This document shows positions 61,977 to 64,000 of a stretch of 64,000 nt of DNA, piece after piece. Numbering within the stretch: the stretch's first letter is position 1; every line of letters starts with the position of its first letter. The stretch is taken from NCBI RefSeq assembly GCF_004366735.1, contig NZ_SOQX01000002.1, positions 62,001 through 126,000 of the forward strand. The letters are read 5' to 3'. The notes beneath the pieces were generated by a model. That model was not told where the DNA came from. It made no database searches and saw only the letters and a program-made list of their open reading frames with translations. The position numbers were made by a program, and so were the translations under genes. This DNA comes from Thiohalophilus thiocyanatoxydans (GTDB lineage: Bacteria > Pseudomonadota > Gammaproteobacteria > UBA6429 > Thiohalophilaceae).

Positions 61977-63941
61977 ATGCATCTGCGACACAAGTTCTTC
62001 ATTGTTCTCTCCCTGTTGACCAGCATTCCCTTGCTGATACTGCTGTTTGGCGTCGTCGAACGCATGGAACGGGAAGTGACCATCCGCACCGAAACCCAGC
62101 TGCACGGCTCGCTCGACAAAATGGCAAGCGAACTGCAACTGATTCTGGATAATCAAAAATCCATTGCCAGTGGTCTGGGTCGCGTGCCATCGGTTCGGCA
62201 GTTTGCGGCCGTGGCACAGTCCCCCCAGCGGTATTCCGAAGGGGTCTATCAACAGCGAGCCGAAGCCCTGGAACAATTTCTGCTTAACTATCAGAAATCG
62301 GTTTCCAGTATCCAGGCCGTGCGCTTTATCAGTGCCGAAGGCAAGACCCTGGTCAAGATCAAGGAGGGCAAGCCGGTCGAACCGGTCTATACCGACGAAC
62401 AGAGCGGCCGAATGTTTATTGCCGATCAGGCTAATCGACCGTTTTTCCGGGAAGCGAAAACCGCCGGTAATCGGGTGATTATGTCCGATTTTGAACTTGG
62501 CCAGGTCGCCAGGGATGAAGATTTTTGTCCCGCCATGGTCCGCTATTCGGTTCCGATCCTGGATGAACTCGGGGATTTCGAGGGGGTGCTGGTGGTCAAT
62601 ATGTGGGGGTCGCGCCTGGACTCCACCATGACGTCCTCACTCGGGGGCTTTCCGGGTAAATCCTATATCGTGGAATTATCCCCCGATGAACGGCGGGATG
62701 GCATCTATCTCTATCATCCGAATGATGATAAACGTTTCGCTGATCAACTCGGTTCCGAACATCGCCTGACCTCTGAGCTGGATCCGGCGGACTGGCGGGC
62801 TATCAAGGAAGGCGATACAAACGGATCCCTGTTACGTAACCGAGAGCGGATGCTGTTTTATCAGAAACTCGCCCCTTATCCGGACAGGCCAACCCAGTGG
62901 TTACTGGTTATCGAGGCCGATCCCCAGGTGGTCTATGCGCCAATTAACAATATGCGCAAGTCGATCTGGATGCTGCTTGGTGCCCTGCTGTTTATCAGCC
63001 TGCTGGTGGCAGTCTGGGCTTCCGGTCGTCTGACGGCGCCGGTACATCAGCTGGCCGAGATTATCCGGCGCTTTGCCGACGGCCAGCGCGATGCCCGGGT
63101 TCAAGTCAAATCCGGTCGCAGCGACGAGATAGGTCAGGCCGGCAAGGCCTTCAACTATCTCGCCGAGAGCCTGGATCGTACTGAAAAGGAACGCGAAACC
63201 GCTGTCCGTGCCGCCTGCCAGTCAGAACGCCTGGCGTCACTCGGGCAGCTTGCGGCCGGGATCGGTCATGAAATCAATAATCCCTTGATGAATATGATGT
63301 CGCTCGCCTCCCTGGTTGAAGAGTCACTGCCCGAGAAAGATGCCGAAAAACGCAACGATTTACAGCTGCTGCAGAAGGAGGGCGAGCGTTGCGCCCGTAT
63401 TGTCCAGGGAATTCTGAATTTTGCGCGACAGAGCGAACCGAAATTTGAAGAGTTTGATATGGCGGCATTATTGAACGAGACGCTGGAACTCTTGCGCCAC
63501 CGCATCGAATCCGAGGAGATCGAGTTACAAAGTCTGATAGAGACACCCCTGACAATGGAAGGTGATGCGCGTCAGCTGCAGCAGGTGCTGGTCAATATTA
63601 TTCTCAATGCGATTCAGGCGACACCGCCTAAATGCCGGTTACATATTTCGGGGCGCTCGAGCGAGGAGTATATTGATGTCGAGATCGTCGATGAAGGGGA
63701 GGGTATCCAGGCCGGGAACTTCTCCAAGATCTTCGACCCGTTCTTCAGTACCAAACCGGAAGGTGAAGGGACGGGGCTCGGCCTGTCTGTCAGTTACGGC
63801 ATCATAAAACGCCATGGCGGAAGTATTACTCTTGAAAACTCACGGCATGCCGGTGTGCGGGTGCATATCAGGTTACCCCGACGCAGTGAGCTGCAGGAAC
63901 TCGATACCTTTGAAATACTGGAGGCAAGAAATGTCGGCTGA
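61977..63941 (+). CDS. Membrane sensor histidine kinase with extracytoplasmic domain
   Basis: A 654-residue two-component kinase. A first helix (about 8-26) is followed by a periplasmic sensor region of about 300 residues that resembles a double-Cache domain. Then come a second helix (about 327-347), a HAMP linker, the HisKA dimerisation domain with phospho-acceptor H431 (AAGIGHEINNPL), and the ATPase domain with the N-box (QVLVNIILNAIQ) and G-boxes (DEGEGI, GEGTGLGLS). The stop overlaps the next gene, a response regulator. The signal cannot be inferred from sequence. A link to the nuo operon is not shown. Confidence 0.92.
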   Translation: MHLRHKFFIVLSLLTSIPLLILLFGVVERMEREVTIRTETQLHGSLDKMASELQLILDNQKSIASGLGRVPSVRQFAAVAQSPQRYSEGVYQQRAEALEQFLLNYQKSVSSIQAVRFISAEGKTLVKIKEGKPVEPVYTDEQSGRMFIADQANRPFFREAKTAGNRVIMSDFELGQVARDEDFCPAMVRYSVPILDELGDFEGVLVVNMWGSRLDSTMTSSLGGFPGKSYIVELSPDERRDGIYLYHPNDDKRFADQLGSEHRLTSELDPADWRAIKEGDTNGSLLRNRERMLFYQKLAPYPDRPTQWLLVIEADPQVVYAPINNMRKSIWMLLGALLFISLLVAVWASGRLTAPVHQLAEIIRRFADGQRDARVQVKSGRSDEIGQAGKAFNYLAESLDRTEKERETAVRAACQSERLASLGQLAAGIGHEINNPLMNMMSLASLVEESLPEKDAEKRNDLQLLQKEGERCARIVQGILNFARQSEPKFEEFDMAALLNETLELLRHRIESEEIELQSLIETPLTMEGDARQLQQVLVNIILNAIQATPPKCRLHISGRSSEEYIDVEIVDEGEGIQAGNFSKIFDPFFSTKPEGEGTGLGLSVSYGIIKRHGGSITLENSRHAGVRVHIRLPRRSELQELDTFEILEARNVG

Positions 63942-64000
63942 GACGCCACGTATTCTGTTTGTTGACGATGACATAGTGACTTGCCGGGTCATGCAACGTA
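63931..64000 (+). CDS. Response regulator, start only (cut by window end)
   Basis: The first 23 codons read MSAETPRILFVDDDIVTCR, the start of a receiver domain with its acidic Mg2+ pocket (VDDD). It overlaps the kinase stop by 11 bases, so the two are coupled and form a cognate pair. The output domain lies outside the window. Confidence 0.85.
   Translation, partial: MSAETPRILFVDDDIVTCRVMQR

Overview
The window comes from a free-living gammaproteobacterium that oxidises sulfur compounds, probably from the Chromatiales/Ectothiorhodospirales neighbourhood. Three things point there. The housekeeping order is typical of gammaproteobacteria: ssrA-smpB, ratA-rnfH, bamE/fur, recN-nadK, hrcA-grpE-dnaK-dnaJ, dapB-carAB-greA, yhbY/rlmE-ftsH-folP-glmM, tpiA-secG-tRNA-nuoA..N. 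Sulfur genes are present: diheme SoxA with SoxX, a DsrC/TusE-like protein, and a split YeeE/YedE (PmpA/PmpB-type) transporter. Coding sequence is GC-rich. No species was identified; this is read from gene content only.

Left third (1-19.4 kb), accessory genes. It opens with soxXA behind an FNR-type box, then a DUF3775 gene. A metal island follows (2.2-8.5 kb): a MerR regulator, a cytochrome c, a beta-propeller protein, a Met/His-rich secreted protein, a YtkA/FixH-like secreted protein, a SHOCT membrane protein, a CopB-type (CPH-motif) P-type ATPase, a His-rich CzcI-like protein and a second, Cys-rich MerR. After it come a CPA2 antiporter, a LysR regulator divergent from a DsrC-like gene whose penultimate cysteine is missing, and tRNA-Arg(CCT). 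Next is a two-gene unit made of a large coiled-coil membrane protein and a vWA-domain lipoprotein. Then come a DUF1249 gene, a Cys4-plus-ankyrin protein in operon with the split YeeE/YedE transporter, and a PAS-PAS-GGDEF-EAL gene broken by one extra C in a poly-C run.

Middle (19.4-46.6 kb), conserved core. It holds tmRNA and SmpB, an NSS-family sodium symporter, RatA/RnfH, BamE divergent from Fur, RecN, NAD kinase, and the heat-shock block (CIRCE-hrcA, sigma32-type promoters before grpE and dnaK, dnaJ). An unrecognised coiled-coil protein sits before dapB. Then carAB-greA, a DUF4149 protein, yhbY, rlmE, ftsH, folP, glmM, tpiA, secG and tRNA-Leu(GAG).

Right part (46.8-64 kb), respiration. A complete 14-gene nuoA-N operon for complex I runs behind a strong TTGACA-18-TAGACT promoter that overlaps a perfect palindrome. 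A DUF2818 membrane gene follows, then a Cache/HAMP-type sensor kinase and the first codons of its response regulator, cut by the window edge.

Noncoding structure. Many spacers carry inverted-repeat elements of several kinds (9.79, 19.42, 23.90, 33.91, 35.34, 39.18 and 46.66 kb). Several sit directly at gene ends; one supplies the last codons and stop of carA. There is no CRISPR array, no transposase and no prophage. The least described parts are the coiled-coil/vWA lipoprotein pair, the copper-redox island, the CysA-less DsrC-like protein with its ATATCG operators, and the Cys4-ankyrin protein tied to sulfur transport.
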